A DNA stretch of 64,000 nucleotides from SOKP01 sp048887165. Lineage in GTDB: Archaea; Asgardarchaeota; Lokiarchaeia; Sigyniarchaeales; SOKP01. The notes beneath the pieces were generated by a model that was not told the DNA's origin, did not search any database, and saw only the letters and a program-made list of their open reading frames with translations. Position 1 is the stretch's first letter; each line of letters starts with the position of its first letter. The DNA lies in contig JBHLJZ010000004.1 in NCBI GenBank assembly GCA_048887165.1, forward strand, positions 1-64,000, read 5' to 3'. Shown here one piece after another: positions 25,454 through 35,117 of this stretch. Both the position numbers and the translations under genes were made by a program.

Positions 25454-25646
25454 TTGCCCTCAAATAAATTATATTAGACAAATGATTAAATTATTATTAA
25501 ATTGTTATTCTATTTATTACTTTTTTTTTTTCTAATCTAAAAATTATTATTAATTCTCTTCAAAATGATTTTAGCAATCTTTTTTTATAATTGAGTTTAA
25601 TTAAGTTTAATAATAAAATCTAACAAATTTTTAAAGGAAAATTACG

Positions 25647-26972
25647 ATGGAAGGAGAGGTAAAAAAAATAAAATTAAAGCGAAGAATTTCTCTTCTTGGA
25701 ATAACTTTTTACGGTGTTGGGAATGTTTTAGGTGCCGGGATTTATGCTTTAATAGGTGAAGTTGTTGGGATAACTGGAAATATCTCATGGATATCGTTTA
25801 TATTAGCATCTATTACAGGTGCTTTAACAGGATTATCTTATGCCGAACTTTCTGCTATGTTTCCTAAAAGTGCTGCTGAATTTGTTTATACCGAAGAAGC
25901 ATTTAAAATTAGAATAGTATCGTTTATTTTAGGATGGATTATCATTTTTTCAGGAATTTTTTCTGCTGCTACTGTTGCTTTAGGATTTGCTGATTATTTA
26001 TCTAGTTTATTAGGAGTCCCTATTGTTATTGTTAAAGTCATAATTGCGATTTCACTTATCATTATATTAAGCTTTATTAACTTTATAGGTATTAGAACTT
26101 CAACGTGGACGAATATTTTATTCACCCTGATAGAAGCATCGGGTTTAATATTTATAATAATTATAGGAGTACCTTACTTAGGTTCTGTGAATTATTTTGA
26201 ATTGCCTGCAGCATCTTCAATAAATGCTATATTCTCAGCAGTCGCTCTAATCTTTTTTGCTTATATTGGTTTCGAAGATATTGCAAATATTGCAGAGGAA
26301 GCTAAGGAACCTCACCGAAATGTTCCTAGAGCAATAATTTATTCAATTATTATTACAACAATCTTATATTGTTTAACAGCACTTTCAGTAGTAAGTATAG
26401 TTAATTACGCTGACATTGCTAATTCAGATGCTCCGTTAAATTATGTTGTTTCCACAGTTCTAGGCCCTATTGGGGGCTTTATTATGACTATTATTGCACT
26501 ATTCGCAACAGCGAACACAGTTTTAATCATGTTAATTGTTACATCAAGAATGATTTATGGGATGGCAAGAGATAAAGCTTTACCAGAAGGATTAGCAAAA
26601 ATCTCACCAAAGCACAGGATTCCTACCCTTTCTGTATTTTTAACAATGATCCTAACTATCATTCCTGTATTCTTTGTAGATATTTCAATTGTAGCGCATG
26701 CAACTGTTTTCGGTGTTTTGATAAACTTTTTCTTGGTCAATATTAGCTTAATTGCCTTAAGGAGAATGAAACCAGAAATTGAAAGACCTTTCAAATTAAC
26801 ACCAAATATAGGCTGGATACCTATTATTGCACTATTAGGTGCTATTGTTTGTATAGCATTACTTTTTACGTTTGATTTGCTAACTATAATTATCCAATCT
26901 ATAATTATTCTAGTTGGTATTGTTGTATTCTATGCTATGAAATCTAAAATTGAAACTAAAGCTATGAAATAG
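25647..26972 (+). CDS. APC-superfamily amino-acid permease
   Basis: A 441-residue membrane protein with about 12 helices. Helix 1 carries YGVGNVLGAGIYALIGEVVG, the glycine-rich unwound segment that binds substrate amine and carboxylate in APC/LeuT-fold amino-acid transporters. Helix 6 shows FFAYIGFEDIANIAEEAKEP, the conserved F-x-G-F-(E/D)-x-x-x-N-x-x-E-E motif. It probably exchanges or imports an amino acid with proton or substrate coupling. Specificity is unknown. An AAGGA ribosome-binding motif (TTAAAGGAAAATTACGATG) precedes the ATG. No metabolic partner is nearby. Confidence 0.87.
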   Translation: MEGEVKKIKLKRRISLLGITFYGVGNVLGAGIYALIGEVVGITGNISWISFILASITGALTGLSYAELSAMFPKSAAEFVYTEEAFKIRIVSFILGWIIIFSGIFSAATVALGFADYLSSLLGVPIVIVKVIIAISLIIILSFINFIGIRTSTWTNILFTLIEASGLIFIIIIGVPYLGSVNYFELPAASSINAIFSAVALIFFAYIGFEDIANIAEEAKEPHRNVPRAIIYSIIITTILYCLTALSVVSIVNYADIANSDAPLNYVVSTVLGPIGGFIMTIIALFATANTVLIMLIVTSRMIYGMARDKALPEGLAKISPKHRIPTLSVFLTMILTIIPVFFVDISIVAHATVFGVLINFFLVNISLIALRRMKPEIERPFKLTPNIGWIPIIALLGAIVCIALLFTFDLLTIIIQSIIILVGIVVFYAMKSKIETKAMK

Positions 26973-27004
26973 TTTTTTTCATAAAAATTAGAAAATCAAT
27001 AATT

Positions 27005-27148
27005 CTAACTATATTTTTCTTTCCATTTTTTTTGTTTTAAGGAGGTATCATCCTTCATTTTACACTTTCGATGAATTTGATCTTGTTTTTCCCATTCTTT
27101 TTCAAGCAAATCGTCTAATTCATCGTATTCATTCTCATCTTGATCCAA
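27005..27148 (-). CDS. Small charged protein of 47 residues
   Basis: A TTG-initiated frame (start 27148) with a good AAGGTGAT ribosome-binding motif 4 bases upstream. It encodes a very charged peptide, acidic at first (DQDENEYDELDDLLEKEWEK) and basic at the end (SLKQKKWKEKYS). It begins 17 bases after the stop of the Fe-S/CCG protein on the same strand and would be the last gene of that operon. The strong Shine-Dalgarno motif is the main support. No family recognised. Confidence 0.45.
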   Translation of the reverse strand: MDQDENEYDELDDLLEKEWEKQDQIHRKCKMKDDTSLKQKKWKEKYS

Positions 27149-27164
27149 AGAAATCACCTTTGAT

Positions 27165-28298
27165 TTATTTATCAAGGGCTTCTAATAAATAGTCTGTTAT
27201 ATATCGACATGTTTTTTCTGATTGAGTTTTATAATTTACATACCTATAGTTAAATACACATAATGGGCAAGAAGTAATAATATCTTTGGTCTTTAATTCT
27301 TGAAATATTTTTGAGCCTATTTTAATTGAGATACTACTGTCTACTCCTCTAATTCCAGAACCGGCTCCGCAACAGGGAGTATATTCACGATTCTCATTTA
27401 ACTCTTCCACTTTAGTATTGATCATCTTCAATAATTCTCTTGGTTCCTCAAATATCTTAAGATTTTTTAATTTCCTCCCCATACGACAAGAATCATGATA
27501 GGTAATATTATTATTCAAATTATTAAATTGAAGTTTACCATCCTTAGTAAGTATATTAACAATTTGGATGATATGCTTTACATTAATATTCCAATCAGAA
27601 ACATATTTCGGATATATATTATTGAATGCATATAAACATCCTCCACATGTAACTAAGATATTTTTTACACCAATTTCCTTAAATAATTTGAAATTCTCTT
27701 CAAATATTTGTTTTGCAAGTTCTAAATTTCCAGCAGAATAAACATACTCCCCACAACATGGTTCCTTTTCTAATATTTTAAAATCAAAATTTCCTGCCTT
27801 CAATAATTTATAAGAAGAACTTGCGCTCTCTTTAACTCTAAAGGAAGACATACAACCTAAAAATAATAATGTATCAGATTCTTTGCTTTCATAAAGCTCT
27901 TGTTCTCGAAAACTGTTAGGAATCCAATCTAACCTTTCTTCGGGATTGCCGTTGACACTATTATCTTTCTCAATAATATTTTTAATAATTTTATTATGAA
28001 TCTCTAGAGGGGCTTCATTTTGATTAACTAACTTGATTTTAGATGAATGTATCAAATCGGAGATGTTAATATTTTCTGTACAAAATCGGTCACATATTCC
28101 ACATAAAGTACAAGTATACAATCCTATTTTTTCTTCTTCCGTAATACTCTCATTTTTGAAAACTTTTTTAGTAATTTTTAACCGTCCGTTTGGTGATTTC
28201 AAATCATCTTGGGTTACTATAAAAGTATCACAATAATCCATACAAGTTTTACAGTCAATACAAGACTCTATTTCTGTTAATAACTGGATTTCATTCAT
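27165..28298 (-). CDS. Fe-S oxidoreductase with two CCG domains (HdrD/GlpC/LldE-like)
   Basis: A 377-residue protein. Its N-terminus holds two [4Fe-4S] motifs, CIDCKTCMDYC (about 13-23) and CTLCGICDRFC (about 63-73). The rest has two cysteine-rich CCG domains: FLGCMSSF...EPCCGEY...TCGGC and YHDSCRMGRKL...TPCCGAGSG...SCPLC. This is the arrangement of heterodisulfide-reductase subunit D and of glycerol-3-phosphate or lactate dehydrogenase Fe-S subunits, which pass electrons to a disulfide, quinone or flavin partner. No FAD-binding partner lies beside it. Its first codons overlap the stop of the radical-SAM gene (ATGA), so they are translationally coupled. Confidence 0.82.
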   Translation of the reverse strand: MNEIQLLTEIESCIDCKTCMDYCDTFIVTQDDLKSPNGRLKITKKVFKNESITEEEKIGLYTCTLCGICDRFCTENINISDLIHSSKIKLVNQNEAPLEIHNKIIKNIIEKDNSVNGNPEERLDWIPNSFREQELYESKESDTLLFLGCMSSFRVKESASSSYKLLKAGNFDFKILEKEPCCGEYVYSAGNLELAKQIFEENFKLFKEIGVKNILVTCGGCLYAFNNIYPKYVSDWNINVKHIIQIVNILTKDGKLQFNNLNNNITYHDSCRMGRKLKNLKIFEEPRELLKMINTKVEELNENREYTPCCGAGSGIRGVDSSISIKIGSKIFQELKTKDIITSCPLCVFNYRYVNYKTQSEKTCRYITDYLLEALDK

Positions 28299-29062
28299 AC
28301 AATATCATCTAAAGAAACGTTATATAATTTATCAATGCTACTATACCCTACAATTTCATCTCTTAAATAAATCCTAAATGGTAATTCTAAGTCTTTATAG
28401 GGCTTTAAAATATTAAGTAGGGTAATATGCTCAGGCTTTTTAAACTCAGCTTTATATTCTTGGCCAACTCCTTCAGAATATTGATATTGTTGTAAAACAA
28501 ATTCACCTCTAAATTGATTTTTCCTGAGAAAAGAAATAATTTTATGGATATCACTTTGTTTTAAAACATTCTCTACGAAAGTAGTTCTGATTTCAAAATC
28601 GATTTGCTCTCGATGATTTACATTCGAATAAGTCTCAAAAATTCTATCTGGATTTACATTACTTCCGGTAATCTTTCTTAATTTATTTTTTTTTAAAGGA
28701 CCTTTTAGATCTAACGCTACTCTATCAATCAAAGGCAATAATTCTTTAATAATCTCTGGATTAGTACCATTTGTATCTACACTAATATATTTCCCTATCT
28801 TTTTAATTTCTTTACATAATTCTAATAAATCATGTTGAAGAGTAGGTTCTCCTCCTGAGATACTAATCCCATTAACTAACATATTACTCTTTATTTGGTC
28901 AATCAACTCATTTATTTCCCAAATTCTACCTACTTCCTTACTTAATAGAAATTTATTATGACAAAACCCACAGTTTAAATTGCATCCAACTGTAAAAATA
29001 ACCATGGAAGACTTGTTAGGAATATCTTTAGTAGATATATCTATAATTCCTCCTACTCTCAC
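28295..29062 (-). CDS. Radical SAM activating enzyme (NrdG/PflA-like)
   Basis: A 255-residue radical-SAM protein with the cluster motif CNLNCGFCHN (Cys31-35-38 region) and the GGEPTLQ SAM-binding segment. The start MRVGGIIDISTKDIPNKSS matches the anaerobic ribonucleotide reductase activator pattern (G-x-x-x-x-S-x-x-D-x-P-x-x-x-s-x-x-v-F-T-x-G-C). Such enzymes abstract hydrogen from a glycine to make a glycyl radical enzyme. No NrdD is nearby; the only glycyl radical enzyme in the window is at 5.1-7.5 kb. It lies between the PfkB kinase (9-base gap) and the Fe-S/CCG gene (4-base overlap) in one operon. Substrate assignment is uncertain. Confidence 0.82.
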   Translation of the reverse strand: MRVGGIIDISTKDIPNKSSMVIFTVGCNLNCGFCHNKFLLSKEVGRIWEINELIDQIKSNMLVNGISISGGEPTLQHDLLELCKEIKKIGKYISVDTNGTNPEIIKELLPLIDRVALDLKGPLKKNKLRKITGSNVNPDRIFETYSNVNHREQIDFEIRTTFVENVLKQSDIHKIISFLRKNQFRGEFVLQQYQYSEGVGQEYKAEFKKPEHITLLNILKPYKDLELPFRIYLRDEIVGYSSIDKLYNVSLDDIV

Positions 29063-29071
29063 AGAATCAAC

Positions 29072-29968
29072 TCAATACTCTTTTTTAACTAAATCTTCTA
29101 CTGCATATAATGTTAATGAGAAAGGACCTATAGATTCCATTTTGAGAGATGTCAATGCTGCTGCGAACTTTAAAGATTCATCTGGACTTTTTGTAATTCT
29201 TGAGCCTAAATAACTAATAAATGCGGTATCTCCACGCCCGGTTCTTCCAATACTATTTTTGTTTTTCCAAGGAAAAAAATAAATTTGACTTTCAGCATTT
29301 ACAGTAATACCCCTTTCATGAGTTAAAAGTATTTCAGAGGGTCCTAATTCTATTAACTCTTCAGAGGCTTTATTAATATCCTTCTGGCCCGTCAAGATTT
29401 CAGCTTCTGTTTGGTCTACTTTTAATACCTTTACCTTAGAAATTATATCAATTTTATCTCTATGGTCTAACTCACGATAAATTATTTCCTTATTTTCTCT
29501 AATTCTTATGAAACCTTGGATATCTAAACATAATTTCTCTTTATACCTTTCAGAGAGATGATTTAATAGGTTAACATCTATCTCTCCAGCTATAATTGGG
29601 CCAATTACGAAATATTTAGTTTTAATATCAGGGATCTCTTCTTTCCTAAATAAACCAGCAAAACCTAAAGGTTCATAATTTCTAAACTCAACATTTTTTG
29701 AAGAATAAATATTCTTTAAACCAGAGGTTTCCTCGGAAGGATAAGCATAATACCTAATTCCTTTTATCCTAAAGATATCCAATATAGGAAAATCCTCTTT
29801 TTTTAATCTTGTAATTACAGTTATTTTAAGACCCATATGAGCTCCAGCAATTCCCCCATAATACACTCCTCCTCCTAAAGAGGGGGTACTGACTCCATCA
29901 ACTTCAATTATATCCTTCGCGATATGACCTAAGATAACAATATCTGACCTTATTAAATCCTTAGCCAT
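29072..29968 (-). CDS. PfkB-family (ribokinase-like) kinase
   Basis: A 298-residue kinase of the ribokinase fold. The N-terminus has the substrate-side GGGVYYGGIAGAHMG motif, and the C-terminal signature is GRTGRGDTAFISYLG, with the catalytic Asp in the G-x-GD-x-F anion hole. It phosphorylates a sugar or nucleoside using ATP, or ADP in some archaea, and the substrate cannot be read. It is the first gene of a three- or four-gene operon with the radical-SAM activator, Fe-S/CCG protein and small charged protein. Confidence 0.83.
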   Translation of the reverse strand: MAKDLIRSDIVILGHIAKDIIEVDGVSTPSLGGGVYYGGIAGAHMGLKITVITRLKKEDFPILDIFRIKGIRYYAYPSEETSGLKNIYSSKNVEFRNYEPLGFAGLFRKEEIPDIKTKYFVIGPIIAGEIDVNLLNHLSERYKEKLCLDIQGFIRIRENKEIIYRELDHRDKIDIISKVKVLKVDQTEAEILTGQKDINKASEELIELGPSEILLTHERGITVNAESQIYFFPWKNKNSIGRTGRGDTAFISYLGSRITKSPDESLKFAAALTSLKMESIGPFSLTLYAVEDLVKKEY

Positions 29969-30105
29969 GAGTATATTATTTAAATTACACTAATGTTTAA
30001 GAAATTAACTAATATTATAAAATTTAATATTAAAATTATGCATATCAAAAGAAAATAATAAAAACATTAAAGAGAAGAGAAGAATAAAAATACCTAATAA
30101 GCTCT

Positions 30106-30306
30106 TTATTCATAAACTAATAATGAATTTACCTTCGAATTGCTTACAAAACGCGCAATAATTTTTTCTTCAATTTTTTCTAAATTCACAGGTTTAGTAC
30201 AATTCCAATCATAACATTGCCTATCGTCCTTATAAATAACTCCACAATGAATATAATGATAGGATCCATAGGCATATTCTTTACCACAATTTGGACATTT
30301 TGGCAT
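30106..30306 (-). CDS. Small zinc-ribbon-like protein
   Basis: A 66-residue protein with MPKCPNCGKEY (first knuckle), then YIHCGVIYKDDRQCYDWNC, giving further Cys/His ligands for one or two zinc ions, and a helical tail. It could bind nucleic acid or act as an adaptor; nothing in the sequence decides. It stands alone between the PfkB operon and a large spacer. GGTGAT upstream of its ATG is a good ribosome binding site. Confidence 0.6.
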   Translation of the reverse strand: MPKCPNCGKEYAYGSYHYIHCGVIYKDDRQCYDWNCTKPVNLEKIEEKIIARFVSNSKVNSLLVYE

Positions 30307-30859
30307 TTTTTTTTCACATCACCTTAATTTTGAATAATTTTTATACTTTTTTTTGTTTTACTATATTTTTTTTAATTTATTTCTTTTGTATATCTTAGGT
30401 ATAATATAGTAAAAATGCTATTTAAACCTTCCCATCCCTTTCCCCTTTTATCATAAACCTTAAATATATTAGGCAAATCGACAAAAATTAGGTAATTAAA
30501 AAATTAGTCTGAAATCTTTTTAACTAATCATTTATAAAATGAAAGATTTATAATATTCTTGGATATACTATAGCAATATTGAAATTTCTTTAAAGTATAC
30601 CCAAAAAAACCATAAAGTTTAAAAGATGAATTATAAGGTTAAAATTTACTAATATTTTTATAATCTTATTTATAACAGGTACTGCAAATGCTAAGGATAA
30701 TTATCCACTAATGAAATGCCCTGTTGGTCAACCTGGATTAATACCAGGGTATTGGAATAGTATTGCTAAATTTAAAAAAAAGAAAATTCATAAAATTTGA
30801 ATTAAAATGAGTTTTTAATAACACATTTTTTTTTATTAAAAAAAGTTTGAGTATACTCA
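30307..30859. other. 550-base intergenic region with a TATA-like stretch and a coding remnant
   Basis: Mostly AT-rich spacer. Minus-strand purine-rich GGGGAAAGGGATGGGAAGG (about 30426-30446) followed by TTTAAATAG could be promoter material for the zinc-ribbon gene. The only coding-like segment is the short plus-strand piece described separately at 30626-30800. I see no RNA gene. Confidence 0.45.
30626..30800 (+). pseudogene. Possible small secreted protein, frameshifted or with a non-canonical start
   Basis: The frame ending at the TGA of 30798-30800 reads FTNIFIILFITGTANAKDNY followed by PLMKCPVGQPGLIPGYWN and a lysine-rich end. It looks like a signal peptide with an ANA|KD cleavage site and a short Pro/Gly-rich mature part. 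No ATG, GTG or TTG begins this frame upstream of the signal-like part. An ATG at 30626 (MNYKVKIY) lies in another frame, one base out. Either a one-base indel broke the gene or it starts at ATT or ATA. The base composition is visibly less AT-rich than the flanks. Confidence 0.3.
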
Positions 30860-31687
30860 TTATAGTTTCTTATCTTTCACATTTGTTTTCACTGATTCTG
30901 ATTCGGAAACCTCTACTTTACTTAAAATTTCGTATAATTTATCCAAATATTCTTCTTTTTTGTACCTTTTTATAACCACATTAAAGGTGCTCTCACCCAC
31001 TTTTACAAAATAACCTACTGATTTTTTAGGTTTTTCCTCGTATTTTTTCCTTAAACGTGCGATGATAGGTTTAATTAAACCTTTAAAAGGTTTAATTGGA
31101 AATTCATATCCATAGCACGGTAAGTCTTGTGTAGTCGAGGCATCCATCATCCCCTTCATCGAGGTTTTTCTTCGAGACTTTCCGGATAAATAGTATATAA
31201 ATCCATCTATGGATGGACCTCCAACACCTCCCAACCGACCACCCCCCACTTCAAGTTGACCTTGAGCAATGATTCTATTATTAGTAATGATAAGATGTCC
31301 ATAATCTATGGAAATAATGACTGGAACGCGAACAATCGCTTTGGATTTACTATCTACCATTGATATATCTGCATCACATTCAAAGAGTATTTTCTCTCCA
31401 TCGTATAAGCTATATTTTTCAATAATATATCTTGCCATTTGGTTTTTTTTCTCTCTATCTTTATAATACGGCAAAAAAGAAGAAATAAAATTGTTCTTCA
31501 TAAATAATTCAGGATTTTTACTAAAAGATTCTCCTACAATTTCAAAAAACTCACTATCAGAAATAGATTGATGTTCAGTTTTTATCTTCCATAATTCACG
31601 TAAATTAGTTTCAATGCGAGAATACGATGGTTCTGACAGATTAATTTCTTCCTTAATATTATTCACTATTTGATTTATATCCCTCAT
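30860..31687 (-). CDS. Uncharacterised protein with a probable PH/GRAM-like domain
   Basis: A 275-residue cytosolic protein. A helical N-terminal part (about 1-95) precedes GEKILFECDADISMV and VPVIISIDYGHLIITNNRII, a beta-rich stretch of the kind seen in bacterial PH/GRAM-like domains (x-E-x-I-x-x-x-x...L-x-I-T-x-x-R-I). A Gly-rich loop (EVGGGRLGGVGGPS) interrupts it. The C-terminal third is basic and helical with a charged tail. No catalytic motif is seen. Such domains bind lipids or proteins, but this assignment is by pattern only. It has no operon partner. Confidence 0.5.
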   Translation of the reverse strand: MRDINQIVNNIKEEINLSEPSYSRIETNLRELWKIKTEHQSISDSEFFEIVGESFSKNPELFMKNNFISSFLPYYKDREKKNQMARYIIEKYSLYDGEKILFECDADISMVDSKSKAIVRVPVIISIDYGHLIITNNRIIAQGQLEVGGGRLGGVGGPSIDGFIYYLSGKSRRKTSMKGMMDASTTQDLPCYGYEFPIKPFKGLIKPIIARLRKKYEEKPKKSVGYFVKVGESTFNVVIKRYKKEEYLDKLYEILSKVEVSESESVKTNVKDKKL

Positions 31688-31978
31688 TTATCTTCTCTTT
31701 TTTCTTTAATGGGCTACTATTTTCTCCATCATAGCAAAATCTAATTTTTAAGTTAATGTATAGGAGGATAATTTCCTTTATATAATTTCAGTTTACAAGG
31801 GAACAAAGCAATTAACGCTATTGTCAATTATTGTTAGCAGGATATACCAGTCCAATGTGAAACATTCTTTTGATTTAAGTAACAAAAGATTCAATAATAA
31901 GGAATTTTATTTTTGATTTTAGGAATATATTCAAACAATTATTTAAAAAAGAATAAAAATAAGATTTGAAGTTGAATT

Positions 31979-32401
31979 TTATTTTTCTATAGACTTAGAT
32001 TTTCTATTTTCCGAGAGTAAATATCTATTTGCTAAAACTAAACCTATATTGCCAATCATCGCACCTAAAAGACCAAATATTGCTCCTATTAAAAGAATTA
32101 ATACCAAAAATAGCCATCCAAAACCTGTTCCAAAGATCAATGCTCCTATTTGATTTAAAACTGTATAAGTATTTCGTGTAGCCATCCCAAATAAGGAATA
32201 TACTAACCAACAAACAAGAATACCCATTGAACCCACCAAAATACCTCGCCTCATAGATTTATTCATGAAACCTGCTATAATACCGGGGATAATTATTAAA
32301 TGCCATACTGGAATTAGTGTCAAAACTGAAGTTACACAATAAGTAACTAAAAAGCTCAATAATAACATCAAATTCTCTTTCTCCATTGATCTAACCTCCA
32401 T
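31979..32401 (-). CDS. Small polytopic membrane protein downstream of the acylase
   Basis: About 140 residues with four hydrophobic helices separated by short loops and rich in Gly and Ile/Leu/Val, ending with a basic tail (SENRKSKSIEK). Its start overlaps the end of the penicillin-acylase-family gene by 11 bases; starting at the internal Met (MEKENLMLLL, 32386) would remove the overlap. Coupled translation suggests a functional link, for example as a membrane partner of that secreted hydrolase. I do not recognise the family. Confidence 0.6.
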   Translation of the reverse strand: MEVRSMEKENLMLLLSFLVTYCVTSVLTLIPVWHLIIIPGIIAGFMNKSMRRGILVGSMGILVCWLVYSLFGMATRNTYTVLNQIGALIFGTGFGWLFLVLILLIGAIFGLLGAMIGNIGLVLANRYLLSENRKSKSIEK

Positions 32402-34982
32402 ATGGTTTAAAATAAATAATTGATTCAGTTATTGAATCTGGAAAGTTTATTGCACTGTATCCAGAGTAGGTTAAATGATGTTTGCCTTGGAGGAATAACT
32501 CTGTAAGTTGATCAGAATAATGCTTAGAATTCGATAAGCCTCTTTGCCCTCCAGCAATACAAGTTCTTGAATTACTCAAATTACTGAAATCTATTATTAA
32601 TCTATGTGCCGCACCACCATAAGATAATCCAACTTCTTTTTCATTCATGCTTATACCCGAAGGATTTACAGTATATCCTTCTCCTCCTCCTTCAAAAGGA
32701 CCCAAATTTAAAGATGGTAGCCCAGTTAAACTTCTAAAATACAATTTATGGATATCCCCCCATCTCCAGTTTTGGGGATCAGGATCATCATAAAAATCTT
32801 CAAGCCATTCTATTGTAGCATTTAAAGCAATTAAGATAATATCATCTCGATCCTCAGTCCCTCCTGTATTGATATCGTTAAACCAATGGGAGCTTTCATT
32901 TTCTTTCATTAAGTACTCTAAGATACTCCAGCGTGGTTTCGTTGAAGCATTATAAGTGGAAAACTCATCATCAAATGTATAACTTCTAAAAAAGTCACGC
33001 CACTTTCGATAGATAGTAGGAGCACTTAATTCTTTATCCATAACATAATTCCACGCATTCAGTTCTTCAAGTATATCATTAATTTGAGAGGGTGGAGAAA
33101 GACCATAATAATTTTCAGTAGCATTTATGAAATAGGGTGTAAATGCTTTTGCCATGCTAGAATTTATGTCAAACTGAAAGTCTGCCATCATGGAGACACT
33201 TATATCGTCAGTATAATTGAGTAAATAATTAAGTCTTCTTGCCCTATAGCCTTCAGCATAATCATTGTGTAAGAAATGCTGGACATAGTCAGGACCAGCA
33301 GCTATTTGATTAGCGGAAACTAAATAATGTTGAGATGGGTTTAAAGTATTTGGCAATTCATTAAACGGTGCATAAGCAACCCATTCTCCTTCTCCATTTG
33401 AACCGTTATAAGGGAGGGAACCGTTACCATAATATCCCATTGGTATTTTTGAATCATCTCTAATAGGTATCGCACCAGTTGGTCTAATTGCAATATTTCC
33501 ATGGATATCTCCATAAACCATATTAATAGGTGGAGAAGAATAAAAACTCGATGCTGTATCAAATTCCGTTCTATCTTTTGAATGAATCATATCATAAATT
33601 GCTATAAATTCATAAGTAATATTATTAGGTAAATACTTCGGAACTAAGATTATATCCGGTTGTTCGAATGGATTTGGAACTCCTTCATTTGCTAAAAATG
33701 TATTTAAAACAGGTCCATGGACAGTATCCTTAACGGTAAAGATGACATCTTTTTCCCCTTTTACTTTTATTTCATAAGTTCGATAAGTATATGGTACAGA
33801 ACTGCCATTATAAATATAATTAGAATCGCCAATAGTGTTGAAGTAATACCAATCTAAATGATCAGCAGGAAAGATTGTTGCTCCCCAACCTAAATATTGG
33901 TTGTAACCAACAATAGGAAAAGTAAGACCAGGAACAGTATAACCATAAAAGTTTAAGTTAGTGTCAGTTGAAACGACGTGTGTTTCATAAAGGAAAGTAG
34001 GAATAGGCCAACCCCAATGTTGATCATTGCAAAGTATAGGCGCTCCGGTATTACTTTTAATTCCGTCGACAACCCAGTTATTGCTACCCTTGGAACAATA
34101 TGACTCAATTAATTCTTTTTGGAACTCGATCTTTTCTACATTCCTTAAAAATCTAGAAATCTCTTCGACTAATAGCTCATTTTTTTCAGTTTTAATTGTA
34201 TCACCACCAGAAGACAGCGGAAATTCACCATAGTTAGGACAAACAGGAATCTGATACGGTAAATAAGGAGTATGGGTTTCTGAATACCAATCCGGATTCA
34301 CTGAGTTGAATGCTTCATAATTTATATATCTATAAAGGTCATTATATTGCCACGAATAGTATAACGATACAAATTTTAATATTGCTATAACATCAAGAGG
34401 ATCAAATTCTTGAGGTTTAAAATTGAGTAAATAATACTCTAAAGGCATCTCATTCTTATGAGTGTCTATATAATGGTTAATTCCATCGATATATCTTTCT
34501 ACAGTAGGAATTAAATTAATCTGACCCATTGCTTGCATCTCGTAAGCTTTTTGTAAAGTTAATTCCGCCCAATATTCCATGCCTATAGCTAAGTTTAATT
34601 TATCATCATCTAAAGCGGAAGGTCCTAATATCTCAGCCATTTTTCCGCGAGCAATACGTCTAAACATATCCATTTGAAAAAGTCTATCTTGAGCATGGCA
34701 ATAACCTAACGCAAAGAAAACATCTGATTCATTAGACCCATATATATGGGGCACGCCCCAATCATCTCGAATAATTGTCACATCATTATTTAACCCATTT
34801 ATACTTTGTAATTCTCTTACAGGAACTTCACCAGGAACTTTCCATACTCCATTACCTGGAAACAATAATCCCCCTAATGATGGAATATTTAAAATGGGAA
34901 TAGAAAATATTGTCATCAAAATTGCCGTAATTAATAGAGCACTTGATATTTTAATAATATCTTTTCTTTCTTGATTCATCAT
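32391..34982 (-). CDS. Penicillin-acylase-family Ntn hydrolase, secreted or membrane-anchored
   Basis: An 863-residue member of the penicillin amidase family (peptidase S45). An N-terminal hydrophobic segment (about 13-35) anchors or exports it. The alpha-chain start VTIIRDDWGVPHIYG and GYCHAQDRLFQMDMFRR are family signatures. The autocatalytic site is CSKGSNNWVV, where Ser300 would become the N-terminal nucleophile of the beta chain after cleavage behind Gly299. Family members hydrolyse amide bonds of acylated amino compounds such as beta-lactams, acyl-homoserine lactones or cyclic peptides. The natural substrate here is unknown. The enzyme is expected outside the cell membrane. The small membrane gene downstream overlaps it. 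Confidence 0.87.
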   Translation of the reverse strand: MMNQERKDIIKISSALLITAILMTIFSIPILNIPSLGGLLFPGNGVWKVPGEVPVRELQSINGLNNDVTIIRDDWGVPHIYGSNESDVFFALGYCHAQDRLFQMDMFRRIARGKMAEILGPSALDDDKLNLAIGMEYWAELTLQKAYEMQAMGQINLIPTVERYIDGINHYIDTHKNEMPLEYYLLNFKPQEFDPLDVIAILKFVSLYYSWQYNDLYRYINYEAFNSVNPDWYSETHTPYLPYQIPVCPNYGEFPLSSGGDTIKTEKNELLVEEISRFLRNVEKIEFQKELIESYCSKGSNNWVVDGIKSNTGAPILCNDQHWGWPIPTFLYETHVVSTDTNLNFYGYTVPGLTFPIVGYNQYLGWGATIFPADHLDWYYFNTIGDSNYIYNGSSVPYTYRTYEIKVKGEKDVIFTVKDTVHGPVLNTFLANEGVPNPFEQPDIILVPKYLPNNITYEFIAIYDMIHSKDRTEFDTASSFYSSPPINMVYGDIHGNIAIRPTGAIPIRDDSKIPMGYYGNGSLPYNGSNGEGEWVAYAPFNELPNTLNPSQHYLVSANQIAAGPDYVQHFLHNDYAEGYRARRLNYLLNYTDDISVSMMADFQFDINSSMAKAFTPYFINATENYYGLSPPSQINDILEELNAWNYVMDKELSAPTIYRKWRDFFRSYTFDDEFSTYNASTKPRWSILEYLMKENESSHWFNDINTGGTEDRDDIILIALNATIEWLEDFYDDPDPQNWRWGDIHKLYFRSLTGLPSLNLGPFEGGGEGYTVNPSGISMNEKEVGLSYGGAAHRLIIDFSNLSNSRTCIAGGQRGLSNSKHYSDQLTELFLQGKHHLTYSGYSAINFPDSITESIIYFKPYGG

Positions 34983-35117
34983 AAACTTAAAATCTCTTTT
35001 TTTTAGATTTGCTATAAACTAAATTAGATTAGACTAATATAAAAAACTTTAAAATAAAATGATATGATTTAGGAATTCAAATTTAAAATCACAAATTTTT
35101 ATAATCTAATTTAAGAA

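Noticed and set aside
31750..31925. Open plus-strand frame between the PH-like and membrane protein genes (KGTKQLTLLSIIVSR...)
   Set aside because: No start codon in a suitable place and low-complexity composition. It looks like chance.
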